From Methylobacillus sp. (GTDB lineage Bacteria; Pseudomonadota; Gammaproteobacteria; Burkholderiales; Burkholderiaceae_C), in the NCBI GenBank assembly GCA_018607835.1, contig JABBAS010000001.1, forward strand, positions 22,244 to 86,243: a stretch of DNA of 64,000 nt, given 5' to 3'. The notes below the pieces were generated by a model. The model made no database searches and was not told where the DNA came from. It saw only the letters and a program-made list of their open reading frames with translations. Made by a program: the position numbers and the translations under genes. Shown piece by piece: positions 53,720 to 63,907 of the stretch. Within the stretch, counting starts at the first letter, position 1; each line of letters begins with the position of its first letter.

Positions 53720-55855
53720 ATGACAACACGTATCCCGGAAATTACCCGTTATCAAGATTGGCTGCAAGAAGAGCGCAACCTGTCGTTCGAAAACTATGAC
53801 GCGTTATGGCGCTGGTCCACTAGTGATCTTGACGGTTTCTGGGACAGTATCTGGTCTTATATGGGTATCGAGTCGGCATCGCCGCCTCGTGGGGTGTTAG
53901 CTAAAAACGTGATGCCGGGTGCCGAGTGGTTTCCTGGGGCGACCCTGAACTACGCGACACACGTGTTGCGCCACGTTGGGCGAGCGGATGCGGCTGGCTT
54001 TCCCGCGATTGTGAGTGACGACGAGCGTGGCGAGCGTCGTGCGTTGTCGTGGCCAGACCTCGCGTTGCAAGTGGCGGCGGTTGCAACCCACCTCAAGCAG
54101 CAGGGGGTTGGCCCGGGCGATCGCGTGGTTGCATACCTGCCCAACATTCCTGAAGCGGCCATTGCGCTATTCGCCGTGGCAAGTATCGGTGCGGTCTGGA
54201 GTGTTTGCTCGCCCGACATGGGTAGCAAAGCCGTTGTTGATCGGTTCGCGCAAATTAGGCCCAAGGCACTCATCACCTGCCATGGGGTGTTTTACGCGGG
54301 TAAGGTGGTTGATCGGCGCGACGCGGTGGCACAACTGATTGACGACCTGCCGACATTGACGCACGTGCTCCATGTCGATGCTTTGCGGCCTATCGCCGCG
54401 TCTGTCGACCCCACGGCGCCATCGGCGCCACCACCGGTGCTATCGCCAGCGTGTTCGCATGCACAGTGGGCCGCGGTGGTTAACGTGGATGACGCCCAGC
54501 GCACGGCGCTAGCAGATTTTCAACCGCTGGCAGTCCCTTTTGACCACCCGATTTGGGTGGTTTACTCCAGCGGCACAACGGGGTTGCCCAAACCCATCGT
54601 GCATGGGCACGGTGGTGTGATCCTGACAGCGTTGCTGCTACTCAACATCCATAACGACGTAGGCCCCAGCTACGACGAGAACAGTTGGGGCGAGTGCTTT
54701 CATTGGTATAGCTCAACGGGTTGGATTATGTGGAATGCGCAGATGGCAGGATTGCTTAACGGCACAACCTGCGCCATCTTCAATGGCAGCCCCAGTGGCC
54801 CTAAGGAGGCGCCCGATTGGGGTACCTTGTTCCGCTTTGCTGCGCGTGAGCGCATTACGTTTTTTGGTGCGGGCGCCGCGTTTTATAGCAACGCTATGAA
54901 GGCCGAGCTCGATGTGTCGGCTTGCGGTGACTTAGCCGCATTGCGCACCTGGGGTACCACCGGTTCGCCTTTGAGCGGTGACACCCAGCAGTGGGGTGAG
55001 CGCGCGATGGCAAAAAGCTATCAGGCCGCTGGCTACCCAAATCAGTCGCTTTGGTGGTGCAACATCTCAGGTGGAACGGATTTCGCCGGTGCGTTCATAG
55101 GCGGCAATATCACCTTGCCCCAAATTGAGGGTCAGATGCAGTGCCGCCTATTGGGCTGCGCCGTTGAGGCTTGGAACAGCGAGGGGCAGGTGGTCATTGA
55201 TGACGTGGGCGAGTTGGTTTGTACGCAACCCCTGCCCTCTATGCCGATTTATTTTTGGGGTGATCCAGATGGTAGTCGCTTGTTGGGTAGCTACTTTGAC
55301 ACCTTCCCTGCGGGACAAGGTCGCCGCCTTGGCGGCGGCGATGCACCGCCGGACGCGGGCGCTGTCTGGCGCCATGGGGACTGGTTGAAAGTGACGCCCA
55401 GTGGGCATTGCGTTATTTACGGTCGCAGCGACGCCACGATCAACCGCCATGGCTTGCGCATGGGGACCAGCGAAATTTATGCCGCCGTAGAAGCGCTGCC
55501 CTTCGTGTTGGACAGCATGGTGGTCGACTTAGAGTATCTGGGTCGCGAGAGTCAAATGATTCTATTCGTGGTGCTGCGCGACGATGCCCTTTTGGATGGG
55601 GCGTTGCAGACGGCGCTGCATCAGGCCATTCGGGTTGGCGTGAGCCCACGGTTTCTGCCTGACCAGACGATACAAGCGCCCGAGGTACCGCGCACATTGA
55701 CAGGTAAGAAGCAAGAGCTTCCCATTAAGAAACTACTCTTGGGTCAACCTATCGAGCGGGTACTCAACCGCGACGCAATGGCCAACCCAGGCTGTTTGGA
55801 TTGGTATCAGGCATTTTCCGCCCGTTATAACCAGTCGCGCGGTGCGGCAACGTGA
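53720..55855 (+). CDS. Acetoacetyl-CoA synthetase
   Basis: This 711-residue AMP-forming ligase has the acetoacetate-CoA ligase opening SFENYDALWRWSTSDLDGFWDSIWSYMGI and GAEWFPGATLNYATHVLR. The P-loop is VVYSSGTTGLPKPIVHGHGG, with GECFHWYSSTGWIMWNAQMAGLLNGTT, LWWCNISGGTDFAGAFIGG, and the C-terminal GRSDATINRHGLRMGTSEIY and TLTGKKQELPIKKLL. It activates acetoacetate for ketone-body or PHB-derived carbon use. It is longer than the usual 650 residues, with extra sequence at about residues 225-255 (Ala/Pro-rich) and before AVWRHGDW. It stands alone on the plus strand. Confidence 0.92.
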   Translation: MTTRIPEITRYQDWLQEERNLSFENYDALWRWSTSDLDGFWDSIWSYMGIESASPPRGVLAKNVMPGAEWFPGATLNYATHVLRHVGRADAAGFPAIVSDDERGERRALSWPDLALQVAAVATHLKQQGVGPGDRVVAYLPNIPEAAIALFAVASIGAVWSVCSPDMGSKAVVDRFAQIRPKALITCHGVFYAGKVVDRRDAVAQLIDDLPTLTHVLHVDALRPIAASVDPTAPSAPPPVLSPACSHAQWAAVVNVDDAQRTALADFQPLAVPFDHPIWVVYSSGTTGLPKPIVHGHGGVILTALLLLNIHNDVGPSYDENSWGECFHWYSSTGWIMWNAQMAGLLNGTTCAIFNGSPSGPKEAPDWGTLFRFAARERITFFGAGAAFYSNAMKAELDVSACGDLAALRTWGTTGSPLSGDTQQWGERAMAKSYQAAGYPNQSLWWCNISGGTDFAGAFIGGNITLPQIEGQMQCRLLGCAVEAWNSEGQVVIDDVGELVCTQPLPSMPIYFWGDPDGSRLLGSYFDTFPAGQGRRLGGGDAPPDAGAVWRHGDWLKVTPSGHCVIYGRSDATINRHGLRMGTSEIYAAVEALPFVLDSMVVDLEYLGRESQMILFVVLRDDALLDGALQTALHQAIRVGVSPRFLPDQTIQAPEVPRTLTGKKQELPIKKLLLGQPIERVLNRDAMANPGCLDWYQAFSARYNQSRGAAT

Positions 55856-55861
55856 GCTAAA

Positions 55862-56773
55862 TCAGGTGGTTTTTTGATTAACCAAATAGATGCCGCTGGC
55901 AACGCCGATGATGGCAACCACGAGTTGCCAGCTCAGCGCTTCGCCCAGCAGACCAACGCCAAATATAAGTGCGAAAACGGGGGCTAAAAATGTAAAGGAT
56001 GCCATCCGCGTTGCGGGGTAGTGGCGTAGCATCCACATCCAAGTCAGGTAGCTCGCGAAAGCGCCGACAACCGATTGCACCGCCAAAGACCACCATGCAA
56101 ATGAGCTAAGCGTTAATGTCCAGGTTTCGCCCCAAGCGAGCGACATCGCTGTCGTCACGATCGCCGCCATGCCGATCTGATAAAACAAGGCCTTCTCAGC
56201 GGGGGCTTGTGCGAGGCGCGTGGTGCGCAAAACAAGGGTGGTCAAGCCCCAAAAAATAGCGGCACAAATTGCCAGCAAATCACCGCGCCAGTGACCGGTA
56301 TCCGTGTCGAGAAGGCCTTCAGAAAAAGCCAGCGTAACGGCACCAAATGCAATGACTAGCCCTGCCCATTGCTTACGCCCTAACCGCTCGGTCGGCACGA
56401 AGCGTGGGAGCAATATGGCAACGACAAAAACCGAGGAATATAAAAAAACCGTGAGGCGTGAGGCGTTGGTATGGGCCAACCCCCAATAAATACCGACAAA
56501 CTCGGCCGCGAAGAGGGCCCCCGCCAACAGCCCAGCCTTTAGCGTTTGGTCTGCATTAAATAAAGGCACGCCGCGAACCGCTGACCACAGCCAAAGTACC
56601 GCCGTAGCCAGCCAAAACCGGATGCTGGCTTGCCACATCGGCGGGATTTCAGTGAGGGTCGCCTTGATAAGGATTTGCTGTAAGCCCCAAAAAGCGCAAC
56701 AGGTTACGAGTAAAACGATCGCGAGCCTATCGAGACGGTCATGCCGTTTGACGGGGGCGATGGGCGTAGACAT
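55862..56773 (-). CDS. EamA/DMT-family transporter
   Basis: The protein has 303 residues with ten predicted helices in two EamA repeats. LVTCCAFWGLQQILIKATLTEIPPMWQASIRFWLATAVLWLW opens the first, and LAICAAIFWGLTTLVLRTTRLAQAPAEKALFYQIGMAA opens the second. FTFLAPVFALIFGVGLLGEALSWQLVVAIIGVASGIYLV closes it. These are inner-membrane metabolite exporters, and the substrate cannot be told. It is 9 bp downstream of the flavin reductase gene on the same strand. Confidence 0.88.
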   Translation of the reverse strand: MSTPIAPVKRHDRLDRLAIVLLVTCCAFWGLQQILIKATLTEIPPMWQASIRFWLATAVLWLWSAVRGVPLFNADQTLKAGLLAGALFAAEFVGIYWGLAHTNASRLTVFLYSSVFVVAILLPRFVPTERLGRKQWAGLVIAFGAVTLAFSEGLLDTDTGHWRGDLLAICAAIFWGLTTLVLRTTRLAQAPAEKALFYQIGMAAIVTTAMSLAWGETWTLTLSSFAWWSLAVQSVVGAFASYLTWMWMLRHYPATRMASFTFLAPVFALIFGVGLLGEALSWQLVVAIIGVASGIYLVNQKTT

Positions 56774-56782
56774 GGGCGTTAT

Positions 56783-57286
56783 TTAGGGCGCAACAGCTAG
56801 GAATCGGCTACGGTGGTAGCCCAGAGCGGCGGGTTTGTCGGCCAGCTCGCTGGTGTGGATGGCGTCCACCCACCCAATAAATATGTAGTGGTCACCGGCC
56901 TCCACACGTTGGTGTACGTGGCACTCTAGCGTCGCGAGCGCGCCTGGGATGAGGGGCACACCGGCTATTCCGTGGTCGATGGACAAGTCGGCGAAGCGGT
57001 CCTCCACCCGACTGGCGAAACGCATGGCTAAGGCCTCTTGGTCTGCGGCCAAAATATGGATCGCGAAGTTGGGGTTGCCCGTGAACGCTGCGATCGTGCG
57101 GGAGCTTTTATCGAGGCTCCATAAGACCAGAGGCGGCGTTAACGACACGGCGTTAAAAGAGTTCACCGTTAGGCCAATGGGCGCGCCATCCGCATCTTGT
57201 GTCGTCACAATTGTCACGCCGGTGGCGAATTCAGCTAGAGCGACCCTGAGGTTCTGAGGCGATACGGAATTGGTTTTTTCTAGCAT
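56783..57286 (-). CDS. Flavin reductase family protein (FMN-binding split-barrel)
   Basis: The protein has 167 residues. LAEFATGVTIVTTQDADGAPIGLTVNSFNAVSLTPPLVLWSLDKSSRT is the HpaC/flavin reductase signature that binds FMN or FAD, followed by FAIHILAADQEALAMRFASR and the C-terminal GDHYIFIGWVDAI and ALGYHRSRF. It uses NAD(P)H to supply reduced flavin to a partner monooxygenase, but none is adjacent. It precedes the EamA gene in a two-gene operon and is divergent from the M14 peptidase gene with a 90-bp gap. Confidence 0.9.
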   Translation of the reverse strand: MLEKTNSVSPQNLRVALAEFATGVTIVTTQDADGAPIGLTVNSFNAVSLTPPLVLWSLDKSSRTIAAFTGNPNFAIHILAADQEALAMRFASRVEDRFADLSIDHGIAGVPLIPGALATLECHVHQRVEAGDHYIFIGWVDAIHTSELADKPAALGYHRSRFLAVAP

Positions 57287-57376
57287 GGCTAGAATCTACC
57301 GCAGAAAAGCGGCGACTACTGCCGTAAGGGTGACTTTTCTGCATATCCGCCACGCTCGATTCCCTACAATATCAGC

Positions 57377-58324
57377 ATGTACCAACGCCTTGTTAAGCCT
57401 TTATGGCAACGTATCGCGATCAGCCTTTGCCTGCTGGGTAGTCTCGGTATCGTTGCGCACGCGCAGGCGGGCGCCCTTGCCAAGGGGCGCCACGGGGGAC
57501 TGGCGCCAGATATCCATGCCCAGCGCTTGGAGCGGCAGGTCTGTGAGGCTTGGTTGCCGCGTTTGCCCGGCGTCACGATGGGGCTTTGTCGCACTGCGGG
57601 ACTCGATGCAACGGGGGGGCGCAGCGTGCTTGGTCGCCCGCTCTACCGTGTTGAGGTGCGTGCCAAGCAACCTAAGCTGCGCGTCTTAGTCGTGGGTGGT
57701 ATTCATGGTGATGAGTTAACGTCAGCGGGCTTGGTTTTGCGCTGGCTGCAGTTAACGCGTGATGACCCTGCTGATGCCTACTGGCGATTTATTCCGGTGC
57801 TTAATCCAGACGGTTTGCTGGCCACCCCAGCAAACCGTGTAAACGCGAACCGTGTTGACCTCAACCGCAATATGCCTACCCATAACTGGGAGGTAGAGAC
57901 TAAAAAATACTGGGAAGTCCGCACCCGAAAAGACCCGCGACGCTGGCCAGGACCGGCAGCCGGCTCAGAGCCAGAAACACAGTTTCTGATTAACGAAATA
58001 AATACGTTTTCACCTGATTTGATCGTCAGTATCCATGCGCCTTATGGCATTCTCGATTTCGATGGCGCCCTGCCACCACCCGAAAAGCTGGGGCGTTTGC
58101 ATCTTGATCGATTGGGCGTGTACCCCGGGTCGGTGGGGAACTATGGGTCGCTTGAGTATCACGTTCCCGTCGTGACGGTGGAGCTTGTTCACGCTCTGGA
58201 GCCGCCCACGGATGTCGAAGCACGAAACATGTTGCGTGATCTCAATACGTGGATGGGACTGCGTTTGCTAGAGCCTGCACCAAGCCAACAGCAAGCGTCC
58301 TCAGTGGCCGGCGAGGCGCGCTAA
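57377..58324 (+). CDS. Secreted M14-family zinc carboxypeptidase (MpaA-like)
   Basis: The protein has 315 residues with an N-terminal signal peptide (QRIAISLCLLGSLGIVAHAQAGA). The M14 zinc site is HGDE in VLVVGGIHGDELTSAGLV and the later His in LIVSIHAPYGILDF. NANRVDLNRNMPTHNW holds the Arg/Asn substrate-binding pair, and TVELVHAL supplies the catalytic glutamate region. In this group MpaA-type enzymes cut the gamma-D-Glu-Dap bond of murein peptides; periplasmic murein trimming is inferred. Its 3' end overlaps the convergent LysR gene by 4 nt. Confidence 0.82.
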   Translation: MYQRLVKPLWQRIAISLCLLGSLGIVAHAQAGALAKGRHGGLAPDIHAQRLERQVCEAWLPRLPGVTMGLCRTAGLDATGGRSVLGRPLYRVEVRAKQPKLRVLVVGGIHGDELTSAGLVLRWLQLTRDDPADAYWRFIPVLNPDGLLATPANRVNANRVDLNRNMPTHNWEVETKKYWEVRTRKDPRRWPGPAAGSEPETQFLINEINTFSPDLIVSIHAPYGILDFDGALPPPEKLGRLHLDRLGVYPGSVGNYGSLEYHVPVVTVELVHALEPPTDVEARNMLRDLNTWMGLRLLEPAPSQQQASSVAGEAR

Positions 58325-59292
58325 GTTAGCGGTTCTTCGGTGGACGTTGCCAACGCTGCGCAGCGCTGAATGGTTTCAAGCAGCCATTGGTGAGCGGGGC
58401 GCTGTTCAGCGTGGCGGTGCCACAGCGCATCGACATGTATGTCTGGCACCTGCAGGGGCAACTCACGAATTGTCATGGCGTGCGCCATGCCGGTTGTATT
58501 TACAAAGTCCGCGGGCAGCACGGTCAAAAGGTCAGAGCTCACAACCACGCGGCCAGCGGTAAAAAACTGATTAACGGTCATGACCACGCGCCGCTGTTTA
58601 CCCCGCATGCGCAAGGCCTCGTCAACAAAGCCGAAGGGGCGGCCCGAAAAACTCACCAACAGGTGCCGTGCCGCGCAGAATTCGTCCAGCGCTAGTTGTT
58701 TCTTCTTAGCCAGCGGGTGGTCGCGACGCATCACCACCACGTAGCGCCCGCTATAAAGCCGCGAGTGCAAAAAACTAGGTGAGGCCTCGTGCAAATGCAC
58801 CGCATCCAGCTCGGCCATTACGCCTGGGAAATGCCCCACGGCTATGTCCACGCCCCCTTTCTCTAAAAGGGTGCGCGGGTCGCGGGTGGTCAGTGGTAGT
58901 ACGCGCATGCTGACACCGGGTGCCACCGCATCCAATGTGCTCACCAGCGGCGGCATCAAGTCGGCCGCGGTCGCGTCGGACATGGCCAAAATAAAGGTGT
59001 CTTGTGCCTGAGTGTGGTCAAACCCCTCGGGGGCAATCGACTCGCGCAGCTGAGACAGCGCTGCGCGCACCGAAGGCCATAAAGCCAACGCGCGTGCGGT
59101 CGGCTCGACGCCAAAGCCTTGACGCCTTACCAGATCGTCTTGCAAGGCTTCGCGCAAGCGGCGGATGGCGTTGCTGACGGCGGGTTGCGTCATGGCGAGG
59201 TTGTCGGCCGCGCGCGTGAGATTGCGCTCTGCCATGACCTCGTCGAATACGCGTAGTAGGTTGAGGTCCAGTTGTTTAAAGCGAATTGGCAT
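58321..59292 (-). CDS. LysR-family transcriptional regulator
   Basis: The protein has 323 residues. The N-terminal winged HTH reads LDLNLLRVFDEVMAERNLTRAADNLAMTQPAVSNAIRRLREALQDDLVRRQ. The effector domain (about 95-305) has the type-2 periplasmic-binding fold. The effector is unknown. It is divergent from the unknown 124-aa gene with a 120-bp AT-rich gap that contains AGGGTTTACCCT and several A/T tracts, the expected position for LysR control of that neighbour. Confidence 0.92.
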   Translation of the reverse strand: MPIRFKQLDLNLLRVFDEVMAERNLTRAADNLAMTQPAVSNAIRRLREALQDDLVRRQGFGVEPTARALALWPSVRAALSQLRESIAPEGFDHTQAQDTFILAMSDATAADLMPPLVSTLDAVAPGVSMRVLPLTTRDPRTLLEKGGVDIAVGHFPGVMAELDAVHLHEASPSFLHSRLYSGRYVVVMRRDHPLAKKKQLALDEFCAARHLLVSFSGRPFGFVDEALRMRGKQRRVVMTVNQFFTAGRVVVSSDLLTVLPADFVNTTGMAHAMTIRELPLQVPDIHVDALWHRHAEQRPAHQWLLETIQRCAALATSTEEPLT

Positions 59293-59412
59293 ATCGGCTA
59301 ACTATACGATTGGTGAATGAACAGTATTCTAAAGATAAATTATAAATATCTCAGGGTTTACCCTATGATTCGTTCATCGGGTTAGTTCTTCAACAAAAAA
59401 CGGAGTTTAAAA

Positions 59413-59787
59413 ATGAACGCAGCAGTTATCACCGCGGTCCAATCCAACGACGCAGTCAACGCCAGCGCAATCGGTGCACGCATCCGGCTTGCCGCTGTTC
59501 GCTTTTACAACGCAGCCATCGCGATGGCCGATGCGTACGCTGTGAAAGCAGCACGCCGTCGTGCAGACCAGCGCTTTTTAGCTATGGCGCAAAGCGACCC
59601 CCGCGTTATGGCCGAATTGCAAGCCGCGCGTCTGCGTGCGGAAGATGACAGCTTCGACGTGGCTTTGACACCAATGGGAATCGAGGCGCCCGCCGCGCCT
59701 GCTAAGCGCCCCTTTGCCCAAGCAATCGCGCCGATCTCAACCGTTTTGAACTCACGTGGCCGTCGGGTGCACTTGCACTACATCTGA
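59413..59787 (+). CDS. Hypothetical 124-aa protein divergent from a LysR gene
   Basis: I do not recognise this protein. It is 124 residues, alanine- and arginine-rich, with no signal peptide or membrane segment. Residues 20-75 look helical and basic (FYNAAIAMADAYAVKAARRRADQRF, then AQSDPRVMAELQAARLRAE), followed by a Pro/Ala linker and a basic end (NSRGRRVHLHYI). ACGGAG precedes the ATG, codon use matches the neighbours and a strong terminator follows, so it is a real expressed gene. The LysR regulator next door probably controls it. Confidence 0.72.
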   Translation: MNAAVITAVQSNDAVNASAIGARIRLAAVRFYNAAIAMADAYAVKAARRRADQRFLAMAQSDPRVMAELQAARLRAEDDSFDVALTPMGIEAPAAPAKRPFAQAIAPISTVLNSRGRRVHLHYI

Positions 59788-59832
59788 GCCGTTTGGAGCA
59801 AGACAAGCGCTTGGCGCTGATCGCCTCAAATT

Positions 59833-59870
59833 AAAAGCCGCCGATGCAAAGCATCTGGCGGCTTTTTTTA
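59833..59870 (+). terminator. Bidirectional terminator between the 124-aa gene and pckG
   Basis: AAAAGCCGCC-GATG and CATC-TGGCGGCTTTTTTT form a long stem around a short loop. T-runs on both strands let it end the small gene on the plus strand and pckG on the minus strand. Confidence 0.9.
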
Positions 59871-59919
59871 TTGCCTAACGTGCAGGGCGGCAGGCCGTAA
59901 CCTGCGGCCCCCAACCTGT

Positions 59920-61764
59920 TTACGCGCCTAAGCGTGCGGCCCACAGGCTGCGGGTATCCAGCAGCGCTTGTGGCAGGTTGTGTGCCAGCTTGTCAAACAA
60001 TTCTGTGTGAAGATCAAGCTCCGCGCGCCAAGCTGTCGGGTTGATGCTGGTGACGGCATCGAACGCGTGCTCGCTAAAGTCCAGCCCAGTCCAGTCCAGA
60101 TCTTGGTAATGAGGCGTCACCCCCGCAAGGTGTTCCGCCCCGCCGGTCTTGCCCTCAATGCGGTCAATCATCCACTTCAGTGCGCGCATGTTTTCGCCAA
60201 AGCCGGGCCAAACAAATTGGCCGTCCTCGCCCTTACGGAACCAGTTGGTGGTGAAGATCTTTGGCAGTACCGCACCCGTCTGACCCAACTGCTCACCCAT
60301 GTTGAGCCAATGCTGGAAGTAGTCGCTCATGTTGTATCCCGCAAACGGGAGCATCGCGAACGGGTCGCGGCGCACAACACCCTGAGCGCCGAAGGCAGCA
60401 GCCGTGGTCTCAGAGCCCATGGTGGCAGCCATGTAAACACCCTCTGTCCAATTGCGTGCCTCGGTAATCAGCGGTACCGTGTCTGAGCGTCGGCCGCCGA
60501 AAATGAAGGCATCAATTGCCACGCCCGCCGGGTCGTCCCATGCCTCATCCAAGGCGGGGTTATTGGTTGCGCCGACGGTAAATCGGGCGTTGGGGTGTGC
60601 CGCTTTCGCGCCGGTCTCTTTCGCGATGGCTGGCGTCCAGTCCTTGCCCTGCCAGTCAATCGCGTGTGCGGGTGCTTCGCCCATGCCTTCCCACCACACA
60701 TCGCCGTCGTCTGTGAGCGCGACGTTCGTAAAAATCACGTCGCGGTTCAGGCTTTCCATGCAGTTTGGATTGGTCTTCATGTTGGTGCCTGGAGCGACGC
60801 CAAAATAACCCGCCTCTGGGTTGATCGCGCGCAGCCGACCGTTGGCGTCGGGTTTGATCCACGCAATATCGTCGCCAATGGTGGTTACTTTCCAACCCTC
60901 AAAGCCTTTTGGAGGTATCAGCATCGCGAAGTTTGTCTTGCCGCAGGCGCTGGGGAATGCTGCCGCAACGTGGTACTTTCGACCTTCTGGGTTGGTGACG
61001 CCCAAAATCAACATGTGCTCAGCCAACCAGCCCTGTGTGCGGCCCATGGTCGATGCGATACGTAGCGCGAAGCACTTCTTACCTAGCAAAGCGTTACCAC
61101 CGTAGCCCGAGCCGTAAGACCAAATCTCACGGGTCTCTGGGTAGTGAACAATGTACTTGGTGTCTGGGTTGCAAGGCCAGGCCACATCGGTCTGCCCCGC
61201 TTCTAACGGTGCGCCAACGGTGTGCATGCAGGGTACAAACTCGCCGTCCGTTCCCAAAACATCTAGCACGGCCTTGCCCATGCGCGTCATGAGGCGCATG
61301 TTGACGGCTACATAGGCGCTGTCTGACAACTCAACGCCAATGTGGGCAATGGGTGAGCCGAGTGGCCCCATAGAAAATGGCACAACATACAGCGTGCGCC
61401 CGCGCATCGAACCGGTGAACAGCGGTTTTAGCGTTGCGCGCATGGCCGTCGGGTCCATCCAGTTATTGGTGGGACCGGCGTCTTCTTCTTTTGCGCTACA
61501 AATATATGTGCGGTCCTCGACGCGGGCAACGTCTGAGGGGTCAGAGCAGGCGAGGAACGAGTTAGGGCGCTTAGCTGCGTTGAGTCGGCGCATGGTCCCT
61601 GCATCAACCATTTGCGTGCAGAGGCGGTCGTATTCTGCTTGGCTGCCATCACACCACACCACGTCACGGGGCTGGGTGAGGTCGACCATGTCTTGAACCC
61701 AAGCCAGCAGCTTGGGGTGTTTAACGTAATCGGGCGCGTTAAGGGCGATTGTTGTGGCTGACAT
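59920..61764 (-). CDS. pckG: Phosphoenolpyruvate carboxykinase (GTP)
   Basis: The start is ATG 61764 ([23 protein letters not shown]), with AGGAG seven bases upstream. The product has 614 residues. GTP-type motifs are the P-loop [24 protein letters not shown] (kinase-1a, with the reactive cysteine), the metal-site block [35 protein letters not shown] (kinase-2), and [25 protein letters not shown] (nucleotide-binding). It converts oxaloacetate to PEP in gluconeogenesis, matching a cell that uses C4 acids (DctPQM), acetoacetate and aromatic acids. It is monocistronic. Confidence 0.97.
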   Translation of the reverse strand: MSATTIALNAPDYVKHPKLLAWVQDMVDLTQPRDVVWCDGSQAEYDRLCTQMVDAGTMRRLNAAKRPNSFLACSDPSDVARVEDRTYICSAKEEDAGPTNNWMDPTAMRATLKPLFTGSMRGRTLYVVPFSMGPLGSPIAHIGVELSDSAYVAVNMRLMTRMGKAVLDVLGTDGEFVPCMHTVGAPLEAGQTDVAWPCNPDTKYIVHYPETREIWSYGSGYGGNALLGKKCFALRIASTMGRTQGWLAEHMLILGVTNPEGRKYHVAAAFPSACGKTNFAMLIPPKGFEGWKVTTIGDDIAWIKPDANGRLRAINPEAGYFGVAPGTNMKTNPNCMESLNRDVIFTNVALTDDGDVWWEGMGEAPAHAIDWQGKDWTPAIAKETGAKAAHPNARFTVGATNNPALDEAWDDPAGVAIDAFIFGGRRSDTVPLITEARNWTEGVYMAATMGSETTAAAFGAQGVVRRDPFAMLPFAGYNMSDYFQHWLNMGEQLGQTGAVLPKIFTTNWFRKGEDGQFVWPGFGENMRALKWMIDRIEGKTGGAEHLAGVTPHYQDLDWTGLDFSEHAFDAVTSINPTAWRAELDLHTELFDKLAHNLPQALLDTRSLWAARLGA

Positions 61765-61966
61765 GAGAACTCCTAATAATAAAAACACATCTCGCCTGCG
61801 CTTTCAGGAGCCAGAGAGTGCTCTGGCAAAAAGGCGCATGCGACAGGTGTTTTAGGGTGGGGAGAACTGGGTGAAACCCCGTCATTGTATAAAACGGCGG
61901 AGAAGTTACCAAGCAGTTACACGACATCTGCTTCCAGCGTGTGGTTATCAAGGCACGAACAGGGCG

Positions 61967-61993
61967 AAAAAAAGCCGTACCCGGGGGTACGGC
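61967..61993 (-). terminator. Intrinsic terminator after amtB
   Basis: On the minus strand GGCCGTACCC and GGGTACGGC form a 9-bp stem followed by TTTTTTT. It ends the glnK-amtB operon about 60 bp after the amtB stop. The remaining gap up to pckG shows nothing else that I can support. Confidence 0.9.
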
Positions 61994-62054
61994 CTTTGGA
62001 AAGCCACCGAAGTGGCACTCCTGCTACTGCTTAAGCGCGTTACGCTGCTGTAAC

Positions 62055-63380
62055 TTAGGCGTGGTACGCAGATTCGCCATGCGAGGTAATGTCCAAGCCT
62101 TCGCGCTCGTCATCGGAACTCACTCGCAAGCCAATCACGGCACCGACCACCTTGTAGGCGAGGTAGGCTACGACTGCGGACCAAACGATGGTGATCAACA
62201 CACCTTCGGCCTGCACCCATACTTGGTTGGCGATGTCAAAGTCTGCGCCGCCGGTCCCGCCCAAGCCGGGGGCTGTGAAGACACCCGTTAACAGGGCACC
62301 AACGATGCCACCAATACCGTGTACGCCGAACACATCCAATGAGTCGTCCGCACCGATCATGCGCTTGAAGCCTGTGACGCCCCACAAACACAAGAAGCCG
62401 CAGGCCAAACCGATGACGATGGCGCCCATGGGGCCAACAGAGCCACAAGCAGGCGTGATGCCAACCAAACCGGCAACCGCACCAGACGCAGCGCCCAACA
62501 TAGACGCCTTGCCCTTTGTGATGGTCTCACCAATACACCAAGCCAACACTGCTGCGGCAGGCGCCAACAAAGTGTTAACGAATGCGAGCGTGGCACCGGA
62601 AGTTGCTTCTAAGTTAGAACCAGCGTTAAAGCCAAACCAGCCCACCCACAGCAAAGCCGCGCCCACCATGGTTAATGTCAGGCTGTGAGGCGCCATAGAT
62701 TCACGACCGTAGCCAAGGCGAGGGCCTAAAATATAAGCGCCAACCAGGCCCGCAACACCTGCGTTAATGTGCACCACGGTACCGCCAGCAAAGTCCAAAG
62801 CGCCTTTGTCTAATAAGTAGCCACCCGCACCCCAAACCATGTGCGCGATCGGCAGGTAAGCAAAGGTGAACCACAAGACGCAGAAGGCCAAGACCGCGGC
62901 AAACTTCATTCGCTCAGCAAACGAGCCCACGATCAGCGCGCAGGTAATGCCCGCGAAGGTCGCCTGGAATGCAATGAAGATGTACTCAGGGATCTTCACG
63001 TTGTCAGTGAATGTGTCCGCCAGCGAATCGGGCGTTACGCCCAGCAAGAATGCCTTGCTGAAGTCTGCGATGAAGAGGCCTTCGCCCCCGAACGCCAGTG
63101 AGTACCCGTAAGTGGCCCATAGGACCGCGATGAGCGAGAAAACGACCATCACTTGCATCAAAACAGAGAGCATGTTTTTGGTGCGAACCAGGCCACCGTA
63201 AAACAGCGCGAGGCCGGGTACAGCCATCATGACGACCAACAAAGTGGACAGCATCATCCACGCAACGTCACCTTTATCGACAACGACGGCGGCAGCTGCT
63301 GCCGTGTCTTGGGCCATGGCGCCCGTGCTGGCTGCCAGTAGCGGCAGCGCAATTCCAGCCATGATACTTTTTGCATTCAT
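62055..63380 (-). CDS. amtB: Ammonium transporter AmtB with signal peptide
   Basis: The protein has 441 residues. An N-terminal signal peptide (SIMAGIALPLLAASTGAMA) is followed by an 11-helix Amt fold. MVAVPGLALFYGG-type VMMAVPGLALFYGGLVRTKNML, FAYLPIAHMVWG, DFAGGTVVHINAGVAGLVGAYILG with the first pore His, and DSLDVFGVHGIGGIVGALLTGVF with the second are all conserved. It conducts ammonium and is blocked by GlnK when nitrogen is ample. glnK lies 47 bp upstream on the same strand. It differs from the signal-less amt at 4.5 kb, so the two are distinct paralogues. Confidence 0.96.
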   Translation of the reverse strand: MNAKSIMAGIALPLLAASTGAMAQDTAAAAAVVVDKGDVAWMMLSTLLVVMMAVPGLALFYGGLVRTKNMLSVLMQVMVVFSLIAVLWATYGYSLAFGGEGLFIADFSKAFLLGVTPDSLADTFTDNVKIPEYIFIAFQATFAGITCALIVGSFAERMKFAAVLAFCVLWFTFAYLPIAHMVWGAGGYLLDKGALDFAGGTVVHINAGVAGLVGAYILGPRLGYGRESMAPHSLTLTMVGAALLWVGWFGFNAGSNLEATSGATLAFVNTLLAPAAAVLAWCIGETITKGKASMLGAASGAVAGLVGITPACGSVGPMGAIVIGLACGFLCLWGVTGFKRMIGADDSLDVFGVHGIGGIVGALLTGVFTAPGLGGTGGADFDIANQVWVQAEGVLITIVWSAVVAYLAYKVVGAVIGLRVSSDDEREGLDITSHGESAYHA

Positions 63381-63427
63381 GAGGGTTTCCTTTTTCTAAT
63401 CAATTGAATCGGGGTTGGGTTGTACGC

Positions 63428-63796
<369 letters not shown>

Positions 63797-63801
63797 TCAT
63801 C

Positions 63802-63817
63802 GCACGACCCGTGCCAA
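63802..63817 (-). promoter_or_regulatory. Sigma-54 (RpoN) promoter of glnK-amtB
   Basis: The minus strand reads TTGGCACGGGTCGTGC. The -24 box TTGGCACG is perfect, GG and GC are exactly ten bases apart, and the -12 box is GTGC instead of TTGC. The predicted start lies about 24 bases before the glnK ATG. Confidence 0.78.
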
Positions 63818-63907
63818 CTCTGAAATGCGGTTAATCGGGGGTGAACGGGGGTGTTTCTGCCCAGAGATAGGGCGTTTGGGTGTTGCCCTGTGTTCCGAAA
63901 TGGCGCA

